A stretch of 64,000 bases of DNA from positions 775,566-839,565 of the forward strand of contig NMRA01000125.1 in the NCBI GenBank assembly GCA_002633005.1. The letters run 5' to 3'. Positions 47,285-58,574 of the stretch are shown here, piece after piece. The notes beneath the pieces were generated by a model. It was not told the origin of the DNA. It ran no database searches and saw only the letters and a list, made by a program, of their open reading frames with translations. The position numbers and the translations under genes were made by a program. Origin of the DNA: Phoronis australis. Lineage: Eukaryota; Phoronida; Phoronidae. Numbering within the stretch: the first letter of the stretch is position 1; the number at the start of each line of letters is the position of its first letter.

Positions 47285-47665
47285 CAGTGGCGGATTTAGG
47301 GGGAGGGGGGGCCAAGGGGCCATGCCCCTTTAAAATTCTGACAGTTGCCATTTGGCAGTTCGGGTGTGAATTGCTGACTAGCACATGCGCNNNNNNNNNN
47401 NNNNNNNNNNNNNNNNNNNNNNNNNNNNNNNNNNNNNNNNNNNNNNNNNNNNNNNNNNNNNNNNNNNNNNNNNNNNNNNNNNNNNNNNNNNNNNNNNNNN
47501 NNNNNNNNNNNNNNNNNNNNNTTTTTTTTCTTGTCAAAAGGCCCGCAAACCCAAAAATTCGAGACCGCTGCATCCCTAAATTTTAGGCTGGGCGCGCGCA
47601 AGCCGAAATTCTGGTTATTGCTGTGCCCTGTCCCCTCATAACTCAAAATCCTGGATCCGCCCCTG
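47285..47665. mobile_element. MITE, CAGTGGCGGATT family, 5-bp TSD ATAAC, interrupted by the N gap
   Basis: It starts CAGTGGCGGATTTAGG and ends CCTGGATCCGCCCCTG. ATAAC flanks both sides (47280-47284 and 47666-47670). Ns at 47391-47521 (131 positions) replace the middle. The 20.76 kb copy shows what sequence type lies there. It is non-coding. Confidence 0.92.
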
Positions 47666-49110
47666 ATAACGAAGATAGAATATTGAGACGTTTGGGTATG
47701 AATACGGAATGATGAGTAGGTGCTGCAATGAACCAAATCATAGTAACTTCATAAGTTTTATTGAACAAGATTAAACTACCAAACATGGCAGGCATGATAT
47801 GAAGCAAGAAGTCAAGTGGCGACATCGACATTATTCAGTAGCACATAGTGCTTACAGAAGCGCTATTGCCTGGCATATAATATAGACGCCAAGACAGCCG
47901 ATTGTTTGAGCACGTGTACAAAGTACATGCACTGCAAATTGTATACTATACTAACATAAGTCGGAGTGTACTTGTAGTAGCATAAAACATGTTTGGTCTT
48001 ATGCGCGGCGTAATCCAAGAATTTATAATTCTCTGCTTCCGTGAGAATATGTGAAAGGTACAGTGTATCGTAGTCAAACAAACCGGCTTTTTGTAGCTCT
48101 AGCATAATATAACGTAACTTAGTTACTACAATTCTCCCGGCACCTTGCGCTCAAACTGGTCGCCTTGTCTACCGAAAGGTGGAGCGCCGAATGCACCTTA
48201 TCGGTGCAGCGCTTTCATTCTAACAACAATGTTATAAAGCTTGTAGAAGGCCCTGTCACGCCAAACTTGTTCTCAGGACTCATGAGCCCGTCTTAAGAAA
48301 TTCATTGATGAAACGAGATTGAAATGGGGAACTTCGAATCAAAATCGTACTGAGAGACTGAGAGCTGGAGTGACAGAACAGCGGAGCCTTAGAAGTGCTC
48401 AAAGGAAAGCATCATACGAAACAAATTTGAATATCCATGTTCTAGCATTAGTGTAAGGATTTAAACCAGGATTTGTAACTCGACGGAAATTCAAGCCTCG
48501 TTCACACCACGGTGTAAGCGCACAGTCCATTGAATATTTATACGCTGTAGCATATGGACTATACGCAGACTTGAGCAACTCTTGAATCAATCTAAGCTAC
48601 AGTGAGTTTGGCATACATAACTCGCCCAATCGTGGATGGATTCTATTCGGAATAATACGATCATTGGAAATTAAATTCCAAAAATAAAAAGTAGATATTC
48701 AGCGTATTAAATTGAAAAGATTAGCTGGCAATAAATCAAAGTTTACAGCCAAAAGGCGAGACGAAAACGTTTGACAATACTTCATAGAAATTTCAGGACA
48801 TACCACGGTCAAATAAATTATCAAATAAATTACACAATAAATATACAATTAATTCAAACATTTCAAATGAACAAATAAATACAGAAAATAAATAAATTAA
48901 CAAATAAATAAATAAATTAATAAATTAATTTAACATTTCAAATGCAAAAATACTCGTCAGCAGCAGAATGACTACATGTGAATTCTCAGTGATATTGTGA
49001 TATCAAAGAGATGCTCACATTTTAATATCAGATGACAGCAGGTTGATACTTGGGAATGCATAGATCGGATGGAATCCAGTCGGCGAGCAATCAGACACTC
49101 GCAGAGACAT
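47666..49110. other. 3' flank of the cytokine-like gene and AT-rich repeats
   Basis: 48811-48935 is a low-complexity AAATAAATA tract. A hairpin at 48186-48216 has a TGCACC/GGTGCA stem with TTATC loop, extended by AGCGC/GCGCT. Minus-strand open frames at 47863-48105 and 48399-48590 have protein-like composition, but no splice phase links them to the gene upstream. They are left unassigned. Confidence 0.3.
49021..49026 (-). terminator. Candidate polyadenylation signal ATTAAA
   Basis: On the - strand ATTAAA lies about 85 nt after the stop codon of the cytokine-like gene (TAG at 49113-49111). ATTAAA is the most common variant poly(A) signal. Confidence 0.4.
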
Positions 49111-49257
49111 CTATGGCTGATCAGCCAACAAAGATTGGTTGGCCTCTGCCAACACGCATCGAAGCCAATATAGATGAGCCAAGTGAAATAGAGCCCGATC
49201 CATTTTGTCAGCCAATACCCTCGTGGAAGCGGTAAAGTCAACGGCAGGGAAGCCAAG
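49111..49257 (-). CDS. Cytokine-like secreted protein gene, exon 5 (last)
   Basis: The acceptor TTGTTTTTTCCAG is excellent and joins exon 4 in phase 0. The 48 codons (residues 191-238) end LLADQP-TAG. Residues 200-236 have the look of one long amphipathic helix (STRVLADKMDRALFHLAHLY, then WLRCVLAEANQSLL), as the last exon of class I helical cytokines usually encodes helix D. It contains C224 and an N-glycosylation site N230-Q-S. Intron 4 (49258-49749) is 492 bp. Confidence 0.6.
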   Translation of the reverse strand, partial: LGFPAVDFTASTRVLADKMDRALFHLAHLYWLRCVLAEANQSLLADQP

Positions 49258-49749
49258 CTGGAAAAAACAATGGATGTCCATTAGAGCTCTCTTCGTGTCC
49301 GCTTACTGTAACTTAACTAACGAAGAACCTGAAGGTTTGGAAAACTTGTGCATTCTAATAATAGAGTTATGAGGTCCCTGCTTTTTCCTTGTGAGAATTC
49401 TAAATACTTGAACAAAACATACCGGAATTTGTGAAATGTTTTCACAAATAATCGTAAAGCATCAACATTAGTAATATTCAAAAGCCAGACTATTGCAGCT
49501 GATTCTATCCGAAAATTCTGTTAGCATAAACCTATATGACTGACAATCACCAGTTACCCGATTCCTCAAGGTAGGTTTTAAGTTTTGACAATTTGCAGAC
49601 GCGTTACCAAATTGGTTACTAAAAGTGCTACCAGCCTAGAACATGGTTACAAGTAATAATTCTGGACAATAGATGTCGCTTGGAACACGACGTTGCGCAA
49701 TAAGACGGGCTATCACACAGGTATACACACGCAACATCAATATGCTCAC

Positions 49750-49965
49750 CTCGTCTACGTATTCGCCAAAAATCAACCCCAGATTCTTCAAATGTACGAT
49801 TTCACAGTACAATTCATGTTTTTCTGAGGTACTGTCGCTGCTACAGACGTGCGCCGTCTTGCACGATTCGTCTGTCCCCAAATAATAACAGGGCTCCAGG
49901 GTGTCCACGCGGGACGAAGAGACGTCGAAAAGCTTGGCGGCACCGTGAGCGTACGACACAGCATG
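49750..49965 (-). CDS. Cytokine-like secreted protein gene, exon 4
   Basis: The acceptor TGTTTATACAG and donor GACGAG/GTGAGC are strong. The 216 nt are in phase 0 at both ends and encode residues 119-190. Cysteines lie at 144, 153, 159 and 172; the stretch EPCYYLGTDESC and the run ELYCEIVHLKNLGLIF are the recognisable blocks. If the donor is not used the frame runs on for 37 codons to a TAG at about 49636, so an intron-retained isoform is possible. I know of no family with this pattern. Intron 3 (49966-50556) is 591 bp. Confidence 0.6.
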
Positions 49966-50556
49966 CTGTATAAACACAAATGGCATATTGAATTATTTAA
50001 GGTGAAAAGCAGACACATGTTACATTTAACTTCCCGAGAAAATTAAATCGGCATACCACATTCCATCGAAGACTGACACATACGATGTTTGCTGATCACC
50101 AAAAAAAAACAACAAGAAACTAGGCACGTTGAACTTCCTTTAATTTCAACCTGAGTGGCATTTTGGTGAAATTTAGCGGTTGTTTGCTGCGAAGTATTAA
50201 ATCATTCTAATGATACATTGTCATGATATGTTGATTTCATCAGCACTCCGAAACCGGCTTTCGCCTCAGTTGTCTCACATTTCCGTTCTCAGTGCGTTCA
50301 TGCATCAGCAGATCGCTAACTATTCGGAAGTGACTCTTCCTTTCTTTACTAAAATAAAGCAGGGAACCATGTCGCCCCACATCATGGCCAAAAAGGCATT
50401 CTAGCAACAGGAGAACAACTCGACACTAAGCCCGTACATAAGAACTGGTGCCTGTATTCAGTAAACGTGGCCTGGATATAGAAAATTCCCAGTTAAAAGA
50501 CAACTAACGCAATAAGAAGAATATACTGTAGTGCACAATTCGGAATCAGTCCTTAC

Positions 50557-50676
50557 CGTTGTTGTGTTGAACTTCGGAACTGCAGGAAGTTCTGGGAAGT
50601 ACCTACGTAGCGTCATATTGGCTAGGTTTGAGCAACTTTTCTGCCAAGGTTCGTAGAATTCTGGATATTTCGCACA
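50557..50676 (-). CDS. Cytokine-like secreted protein gene, exon 3
   Basis: The acceptor TCGTTTCGTTTCAG and donor ACAACG/GTAAGG are canonical. The exon is exactly 120 nt, phase 0 at both ends; the other two frames contain stops. It encodes residues 79-118: CAKYPEFYEPWQKSC, then LANMTLRRYFPELP, then FNTTT. It has C79 and C93 and two N-glycosylation sites (N98-M-T and N115-T-T). Exon 3 of human growth hormone is also 120 nt and that of IL-6 is 114 nt (known facts). Intron 2 (50677-53066) is 2390 bp. Confidence 0.62.
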
Positions 50677-52039
50677 CTGAAACGAAACGAATTGTATCCG
50701 TCATTAGCAGACGATTTCAGGTAAGGGAACTGTCACACCAACCATAGATAGTGCACTTAATACCGTGTCTCAGTCGATAACTAAAAAACACGAGTGAGAG
50801 CGTTCTGCACTGCGTCTAAGGGGTCCAGTCACACCGGAGTACGGTACTCACTACTTGACACTAGAGAGCCCGTAGAACTCCCGGCGTTAACGATTTCTCA
50901 TTCTGTTTTGGTTAAAATCGTCTGATTTTTGACATAACGGATTGAAAACCTACACAACTGAAATTGTCACTAGAGGCAGCCGAGGAATTGCAACCACTTG
51001 TTGAAACAGAAACTGTTTACTTATGGTTGGTACTTGACCCATTAAGTGACAAAAAGGTGGAACACTCCAATTTTCTCCAGTGTCTTATTTGGCTCTGTGA
51101 GCACCGAGATAATAATTTGTGTGGGATACTTTCGGATGATAAACCCCGATTAGAGGAAATTGTTTTGTCGCAACTGTGGCATTTGTCGTTATTTTTCAAA
51201 TTGGCTCATCGGAAGTGTATTGAGAGGAGTCACAGAGAATTTTCATTCTTGATATTTTGTCCAATTTATGATATGTGTAGCTGTGTGTAGCCACACGTTG
51301 ATTACTCCGGCCTAACCCGTGAGTCATAAGGGGATTCCGCGCTAACGGGTTAACCATAACTCAACGACTATTGGCCAATGCAATTCAGTACATGATTGAC
51401 AGTTATGAATGTACAAGGCGCAATTTTCCCGCGGTAGAAACAACAACTCACTGTGACAGTATTCGCTTGACAATTTCCCCTCAAACTCACTGGATCCAAG
51501 CATTAAGACGTTCCACTCAGACTCGTGGTCCCAACTAGAGACTATTCCCTCATACAGTCAACCACAACGACAGAAAACCGAGAGCGATACACGTTTTTTT
51601 AGAGCTTCGACAGCCGTACTCTGGCGACCCACGCCAACATAGCCGTGGAGGTTGTATTATCTTACATTGACACGTGCTTTGACGAATTATTATGATTATG
51701 TGAAGGCAAACACATTTTATTATACCCACACCAGTTGTTCACTGGCAATTCATTTTAACCTTATTCACTGACTATAACGGCGTCTAATTGTGAGCGGTGC
51801 AGGACTCGTGGAAATGGGGGGAGGTATTGTAACTGACGTCAGTGGCTGGTGCTTCGTTTATTCACAATTTAGTACATTGAGACAATAACCATCGTGTTTA
51901 ATTACCGACAGAGTGTGAGTGAGTAATCGTTGAATTGTTTATTTTTCTCATTGTTGTAGGTCTCATAATATTGACGTTATTCCCCAAAACTCATCAGTGA
52001 TAATGAACGTCAATTAGTCCATATTAAATGACTGCGAGG

Positions 52040-52313
52040 CTGGGAACTCCCTCCGTATGTCTGACGTGGAAGGAAGTCGGCATTGTTTATTTTTACTTCC
52101 GACTCTGAGTCTGTCGTTGCAGCGGCGTGTAATTGAAGTGGTTACTGTGACGTAACTAAAACGGGGATTCCGCTGGTGAAGATGACGGGATTTCCGGCGC
52201 TTTCAGTAGGACAGACCGAATGAATGCCAAAGTGTGCGCTGAGGAATGCGTGTTTCTCGCTGCGTTTCACGGGTAGGCCGGTGGGGACCAGGGAGATGGC
52301 GGGCCACATTGAG
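52040..52313 (+). promoter_or_regulatory. CpG-richer segment with a possible nested first exon on the + strand
   Basis: Inside intron 2 of the opposite-strand gene, base composition turns richer in G+C and CpG. An ATG at 52296 in fair context gives MAGHIE directly followed by GAG/GTAATT, a plausible donor. A TGACGTAA motif lies upstream at about 52147. No second exon in matching phase was established, so this is only a candidate promoter/first exon. Confidence 0.2.
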
Positions 52314-52561
52314 GTAATTTCGAATATTGCCGAACTATAAAAACGCCGTTCAACTGAATCACGACAATGCTTTAATCTAAATAGGAAATTTCGGTAAAAC
52401 CATTCTCTAATAAATGTTTCCTGTGCCTGAAGTGTTACTCAGTGCGATACAGTAACGTTTGTTTTAATAATAAACGAAATTATGATTCCAAGGAAATGAA
52501 TTGCGTGACATTAGAATGAGTGATTGTTTGCTTTTTATTGACATTCACCTTTTACGAAATG

Positions 52562-52698
52562 CTTGAGACACCTGTCGGTGAAGCCAAATCGGAATGTCTT
52601 CTCTTTAGAGCAGTTTTTAGAGCACGAAAAGCCACGCGGCCCATCCTTGCAAACATCCCCGAGACAATGTAGTCTCTTTCCGCTTACATTTACACAAA
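52562..52698 (-). CDS. Possible additional cysteine-rich exon within intron 2
   Basis: An open stretch reads VCVNVSGKRLHCLGDVC, then KDGPRGFSCSKNCSKEK, then FRFGFTDRCLKHF, with six cysteines in 48 codons. It could join exon 2 in phase 0 (acceptor GATTATAAG, weak pyrimidine tract) and exon 3 in phase 0 only through a weak donor (TTC/GTAAAA). The better donor (AAAAG/GTGAATG) gives the wrong phase. It may be an alternative cassette of the cytokine-like gene, an exon of something else, or chance. Confidence 0.25.
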
Positions 52699-53066
52699 CC
52701 TTATAATCTCGGTGGATTTATTAAAGATAAACAACCGCTATCATTAATTTATCGTGTCATAAGGTTGATAACACTCGAGTGGAAATACTGCAATTTTAAC
52801 ATAGTTTGAGGCAGTCAGGATCGGAATAAAAACAAACAAGATTGTTCTGGTGGCGCTGCGTTTAAGTTCGTGAAACTAAATTGACATTATTTGCGAATTG
52901 GAAAAAGACGACTCTGCGAATGGTTCTGCTGCCGTGGACACATAAAATGTTTCGAAAAATTTCATCGCGGCTTGTGGAAAGCTACCGCAATCACTACGTG
53001 CCATAATCCGATTCGATTTTATACATTAAACGTGCAAACAGTACTGATCAAAATGAATTCACTTAC

Positions 53067-53296
53067 CCAGTCATTAAATGCCTTTTCAGCCTCTCCATTT
53101 AAATCCCCGATGTGTCCACGAACACCATTTGTAACTACACTGCGTGCTGATCTAACGTGACTTATTTCTTGGTCCTCCGTCTCCAACACCTTGCTCCGTA
53201 ATCCCTCCAACAGGACAGATCTCCTGACTGGCTCCGCTGGTCGACAAAGGACGGTGCAAATCAGTGCGCTGAACACAACGATGGAGTTGCTATTAA
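53067..53296 (-). CDS. Cytokine-like secreted protein gene, exon 2 (signal peptide and helix A candidate)
   Basis: Main exon of a five-exon gene (53408 down to 49111) with a 238-residue product. The acceptor ATTCTTTTTTCAG and donor GACTGG/GTAAGT are strong. With exon 1 (ATG G) it gives MVNSNSIVVFSALICTVLC, a textbook signal peptide with cleavage around residues 19-22. A charged amphipathic segment follows (RRSVLLEGLRSKVLETED, residues 26-43), a helix candidate. The mature protein has 7 cysteines and 3 N-glycosylation sites, so it is secreted. Intron phases are 1-0-0-0 with coding exons of 4, 230, 120, 216 and 147 nt, the organisation of GH/prolactin, EPO, IL-6 and G-CSF genes. I see no sequence motif that proves that family; the assignment rests on gene structure, size and predicted helices. 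Function is unknown. Confidence 0.6.
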
Positions 53297-53404
53297 CTGA
53301 AAAAAGAATATTGGCACTGACACGATATACGCAACGAGTAAGTCGTGGTCTCTTATATCACCGTTATAAATAGTTAGATATTTAAAAAAATAACGTCTAC
53401 CTAC

Positions 53405-53408
53405 CCAT
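53405..53408 (-). CDS. Cytokine-like secreted protein gene, exon 1 (ATG G only coding)
   Basis: On the - strand the sequence ACC ATG G/GTAGGT gives a start codon in good context followed at once by a donor in phase 1. Intron 1 is then 108 bp (53297-53404). The joined second codon is GTT (Val). The exon 2 frame has no in-frame ATG of its own upstream of the hydrophobic core, so an upstream start is needed, and this is the nearest that yields a complete signal peptide. A first exon encoding only a few residues is usual for class I cytokine genes. Confidence 0.5.
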
Positions 53409-56400
53409 GGTAAATGCGGTATGATAACTCAACTTCGACGGATAAATAAGTATATATTATATGTATATGCAGGTCCCTATGATACGCTTCACAATCGTTT
53501 GGATGAAAATGTTGAGCGACATCACCTTATTTATAGTCCCAGGTCCTAGTTCCTTAATTTACTATTCTAAAAATAATCCCCCTCAACTATTGTAGGCGTT
53601 AGGTTTTGTCTTATTGCTTTCGAGAATTCGCTACTCGCTGGTCAGTTCCGAGTGACGTCATCTCACTTGTTCCCACGTTTGTGATTGGCCCTTTGAAATC
53701 TCGCTCAACATTGATTCATTCGTAGTAAAATCCTGTCGAAGGAAACTTGAAAAAGATGCGGTGATAAAAAACAAGTGTTATAATGATGAAGTAATTATAG
53801 AAATATCATTCAACACTTCCTGAAGTGGGTTGGTAAAATTTAAATTTTGGCCAGAGTTGTCCAAGGAGGAAGCCTTATCATTTAACTATCGGTCGACGGT
53901 GCCCTCCCAGTGTGCCTAAATCCGAGCAACAAGACCCCAACAGTCCAGCCAAGCGCATTACGGACACTTAACTACCAAATGATAACGTTGCGCATTTCCA
54001 TTAGTTCTTGGGTAATTTTAATTCCATTTTCATTATCGTTTTCGCCGATCGCGACAGGACAGTTGTCGAGATATACAAAACTCAGGATATAGCAATCCAC
54101 AATAAGTTCCATGTTATCTATTGTTTCGCAGAGGTACGAAAGTGTAAGAACATCCTACTACTGCCTCAGGGATTTGTTGCCCAAAGCAACAGCCTGGCGT
54201 GATTCTTCCGTCACGCTCCCTACTCTGTATGGCACGATGGAGGCTTTATGAAGCGGGAATTGAACCACTAGGTTTCACATTCTTTATTGCTTCGCAGTTG
54301 CACGAAACTGGTAGAACCAATTGCAAGCCTCTGTGGTTTCCTGTGTCTGACACTGTCGTGTTTATACTTCGGCCAATCATGTGTCAGTCTCTAAGTTTTG
54401 TTAAAAAAACACAGAATTCACAATCGAATGTCCAAGAAAAAACGTTAGCCATTTACATGCAATAATGCTTGCTTTACTTCACGTACACGTGTTGTGACAG
54501 TTATATTTATACAAGAGGCACTAATTTTCACTTTCCATTACACGTCACGTTATCAGCTAGTAGGACTCGACTGACGTGGATGTCGGTGACATTAATCTTG
54601 CCTTCACGTTGCCAAATTTTCGTTTTTTCAACATTTTACATAATGCAAAGCACGTCTCAATATACAGATTAAAAATGAGCTGAGTTGTGAATATATGTCG
54701 GTCTGTAACGGACAATTTCAAAATAATTAGTTTATCTATTAGGTATTACAATTTGTCATGTGCATCAAGCTAGACTCTAGAAACATTTAGTAGAAACAAA
54801 AACGCAGTAAATAAGATGAAATCATGTTTACCATCAGTAATGTTAACAATGCAATTATTTTAAATTGCGTGTTTAAAAAGACCTTTAAGATTTTGTAGAA
54901 ATAATAGCGACCGCGATTCATAAATTGGTTGATTTTCAATTCGATAAATACTAATGAAATTTCGCCTGTCGCACGCTGCTGGTGTCTTTTTTACGAGGTG
55001 TTATACACCAAGTAGGCATTTAGTATAGGATACCATATACCTTTACGGAATCACTCGTCGTCGAGTGTGCACTCTACATTCGTCACAGGGATCGGGGTGT
55101 TATGTGAGAACGACGAGAAGAAATGTCACGGTTGTCTATTTACACCAGCTGCTTGCCTATTTAGATTGACACGATGTTTCGCTCGGTCATTTCTCGTGGC
55201 ATATTCAGGTGTTACAGCGATGTTAGAAGAACGAGCACACACTAGACTCGTGAGATTGGCGAAATAGATAAATTGATTTAACTAAATCACTACCTCAAAG
55301 CGGTTTGTGAACCCATGAGAAGAAAGAAAAAATGCGATACTATCCAGAAAAGGAAAATGCCCGGCGCTTGGCCCCTGACTCTGAGTAACGTGTCTCGTCC
55401 GGAATGAAACAATGTGGGAACTAAGGGTTCTCAATGCAATTTGCCATATCCAAACAAGAAACAGTGGCTTGCTGAGCTTGAGAAATTCTCATCTGAGTCA
55501 CCATTCATAGACCTTGCGCACGTGTGATTGGACCAGAATTCCTTGGATACTTGCAGGGACGTCGGGCTGATCCACAGGCCGTCTCGTATTCAATTTTATG
55601 GAAACCCTCGTCCCTTCTCTGCTTCGTAATCACAAAACGAACGCATTCATTTTTTCGTGTTCGTGGAGTAGTGGACCATTATTGCTGGTTCCTAGTGCCA
55701 ACTGAGATGATTTTATCCTGCGCTAATGATGCAAGTAATAATAGAAGAGTTGTGATGACACGATCACCCATTATTGCAGTCAGTGGTGGTAACACTCTGG
55801 GCGATCACCTTAGGTATAGCGTTTTGCCTGAGCGGACCCGTTTATGTTACTTCCTAATTGCTTTTATGAAACATCATTACCTAATAAAGGGTGCACATGA
55901 GTAGGATAAATGGGCGTAAACCAACATCGCCAAAGGTAAAATGCATTTCACCTCTTAGGTAAAATGTTTAGTCTATTTAATTCGAGGAACTCGAGTAAGT
56001 AAGCAACACAAAGCAATTAATACACGTCGTAACTGTTGCAGGTAAAAATGATTGAGATTCTGATCTCGACGGGACGACATTGTCACATTGACGCGACGCT
56101 GTTGACTGTAATTCACCCGTAAGTCTAATTTTCTTTGGAAGACGTCTTGTAAACAGTTGAAGGTCCAAACACTAGCCCGCCAAATACACAGCTTTTTACT
56201 ACACTTTTTTCATTGAACCGCTGGTCGTTATTATCTTGTGTTTACAAGAGAGTTTACAGGTGATGATAGTAATTCTTGCGTCTCTGTTATTAATATTACG
56301 AGTTTGTTATTGTAATGTACCAGTGCTAGTCTTGCCATGTTATTGTTGCAAGGATCGCTAACAAAATTATTGTGGTCATCAACTCCGTGATAATAGAACT

Positions 56401-58573
56401 ATTATATCTACTTCCCACTGGGTTGGGCAATGATACATACGGACCCTGCTTACTTTTCGACTGTCAAAATCACTGTCCAATATACACATCACTGGTTCAT
56501 CCTATGCAACACACAATGGGTGTGTCGGGGAGGGGCAGGGGCTGTTGTTTTATGAGCTAACCTGTGTGTTTAGCTGCTGTTCACGTATCTGTGAACAAGG
56601 ACTCATTGTGTTGTCGTTGTATACTAGGTGATCTCTCAGAGAGGAAGTTGTGCAACTTGATCTTTCAATGATTGTCAAGTTCGCGATGTATTGCCGTTAG
56701 TATTGACATGTCGAGTATTACCCGGTAAGCACACTCTATAATCGCTTTGAGGCTCAACTGGTGAATTATAAATGTATTTAATGTTAGTTGAATAGAAAGA
56801 CACCATTGCATTGCCCTTCATGTTATAATAAATTTATGTGATTGTAAGCTTCCAATGATTTTGAAAAAAAAGAAAAGGAAGCCAACCGTGTTTACCTCCA
56901 ACGTGGCATTATTTTACAAGTATTCTGGCCATTGATAAAACGTGTCGCTGAATAGCCCACACCATTCTGTTAAAAAATGAATTGAACGCCATGGCAATGC
57001 TTGCTAATGTTTGAGCGTACTCTAAGCAGAACGGAAAAGAGTGGGGTTTTATTGAACGAGCCTACGGGTCTGGTTTACGTGTAGGTTCATTGTTCAGACG
57101 TTATTGCTCTTGCACGACTAGAAATGGTACTCATTTCGGTTGTGTGTACTCAACGTTAGGGAAGGTGCAGCGATGCGAGAGGCTAGTATAAACATCCTAT
57201 TACATGCATCTTTATGAATGTCAGACTTCTTTTTGGCACCAGTTGATACAATTTAGTCTAATAGATCTTACTAAAATTCCAATACTTTCTTTATCAGTGT
57301 CATAAAAACGCCATTGGCTGCGAAACACTCAATTAGCGATGGTGGTATTGTATTATCACTTCTCGACGTGCAAGTAGGGAAAACCTCATCTCAGTATCCC
57401 AGAAACTTGAGTCCGTGGGCTTCTGTGTTGTGAACATCAGGGACAGCTACAGTATTTAGCAGTAGCTTACTACACAAGCATTACTTGACCGACTTGGTGT
57501 CACATAAAACCACTTAACCAATATACAATCGGCTTACCACAGGAAAACAAATGAATAACGCGCCATAGAACTTCAGTGCGAAGCTTCGTAAGTATGCAAG
57601 CCACTTCAAAAATCATACAGGATTGTTTAAGGGCTAATGCATCTACCAAAAAGCCAATTCGCGCGACCGCACCATTGTGTTGGTATCCGTGATACATACT
57701 GAAAAGCATAGATAGTGAGTTGGACGGAAATTAATAGATCAAATTTGGAGTACTTGACACTCTCTGGTAGAATTGGGGCAATCTCAACTCATTTTGTCGT
57801 TATGGTGCATTGCATTTGCGCTTAGTTTTGTACAGGCGTTTTTCGTACAAACATTAAAAATGTCCGCCTTTCTTAAGCGACGGAGTGTAATATTTTTAGA
57901 GTCAACAGAAAACTTGCCGTTAGCAAAAACTTATTTTACTATGATGTAATATTTAACATCAAAATATTTAATTATTTAAATGAGGTATGTGTGTGACAAG
58001 GTTACCATTTGTGCTGTGGGTTAGATGAACAGGTGAAGAATAGCAGACTGGGACAAGGGGTCCAGTATGCAATGGCCCATCTTGTGGAAATTTAATAGGA
58101 ATTTAACACCTCGGTGATAGTCGCCAAGACTGATGATCGGTCTGTTTCACATCGCCTGATCATGACCAATCACGTGCTCTCATTATTGACCATGAATAAA
58201 GGTAGGGTCCATTGATTAAGAAACTGTGACGGGAGAGCGGGTTGGGTCACGACGACAAAGGCTGTATCCTAAAATAAAGTCACGAGTTCACAATTCACAA
58301 GCCTGAAAGAGTTTCCTTGTACCGGTGTTGGATTGGCGAATTGTGAGCTTGCTTTCTCTCTATAAACAAACATTCAATCGCAGGAATTGCCAGTGTCTCA
58401 AGACTCGGATTTGGCAGTAACGATCGAGGATTGGTAGAGATTAATGATTTGAAATCGCCGGTTTTTCCAGATTACAGCGACTTTCAGACGATAGGCTGAT
58501 GTTTGCTGTCGACCTCCATCAATTGATCGTTGACGTTTTGACATTTCACGCACTTTACAACATTGTTATTTCA
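53409..58573. other. Intergenic stretch upstream of the cytokine-like gene
   Basis: No supportable gene. Two diverged copies of a short repeat lie at about 54112-54152 and 54280-54322 (ATTGYTTCGCAG, then GCACGAAA-like, then TAGAAC). The second is flanked by a B-box-like GGTTCAATTCC on the - strand near 54265. The + strand frame at 55497-55902 (about 135 codons) has no start, domain or splice signal I trust. Confidence 0.3.
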
Positions 58574-58574
58574 G

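Noticed and set aside
47863-48105. Minus-strand frame with protein-like composition (LQKAGLFDYDTLYLS)
   Set aside because: It lies beyond the stop and the ATTAAA of the upstream gene, with no convincing splice sites.
48399-48590. Minus-strand frame considered as a further exon of the cytokine-like gene
   Set aside because: None of its possible acceptors gives phase 0, which exon 4 requires, while the exon at 49111-49257 fits exactly.
55497-55904. About 135 codons open on the + strand
   Set aside because: No start codon context, domain or splice border. An adjacent frame upstream (PYPNKKQWLAELEKF) is out of phase and also ends without a usable donor.
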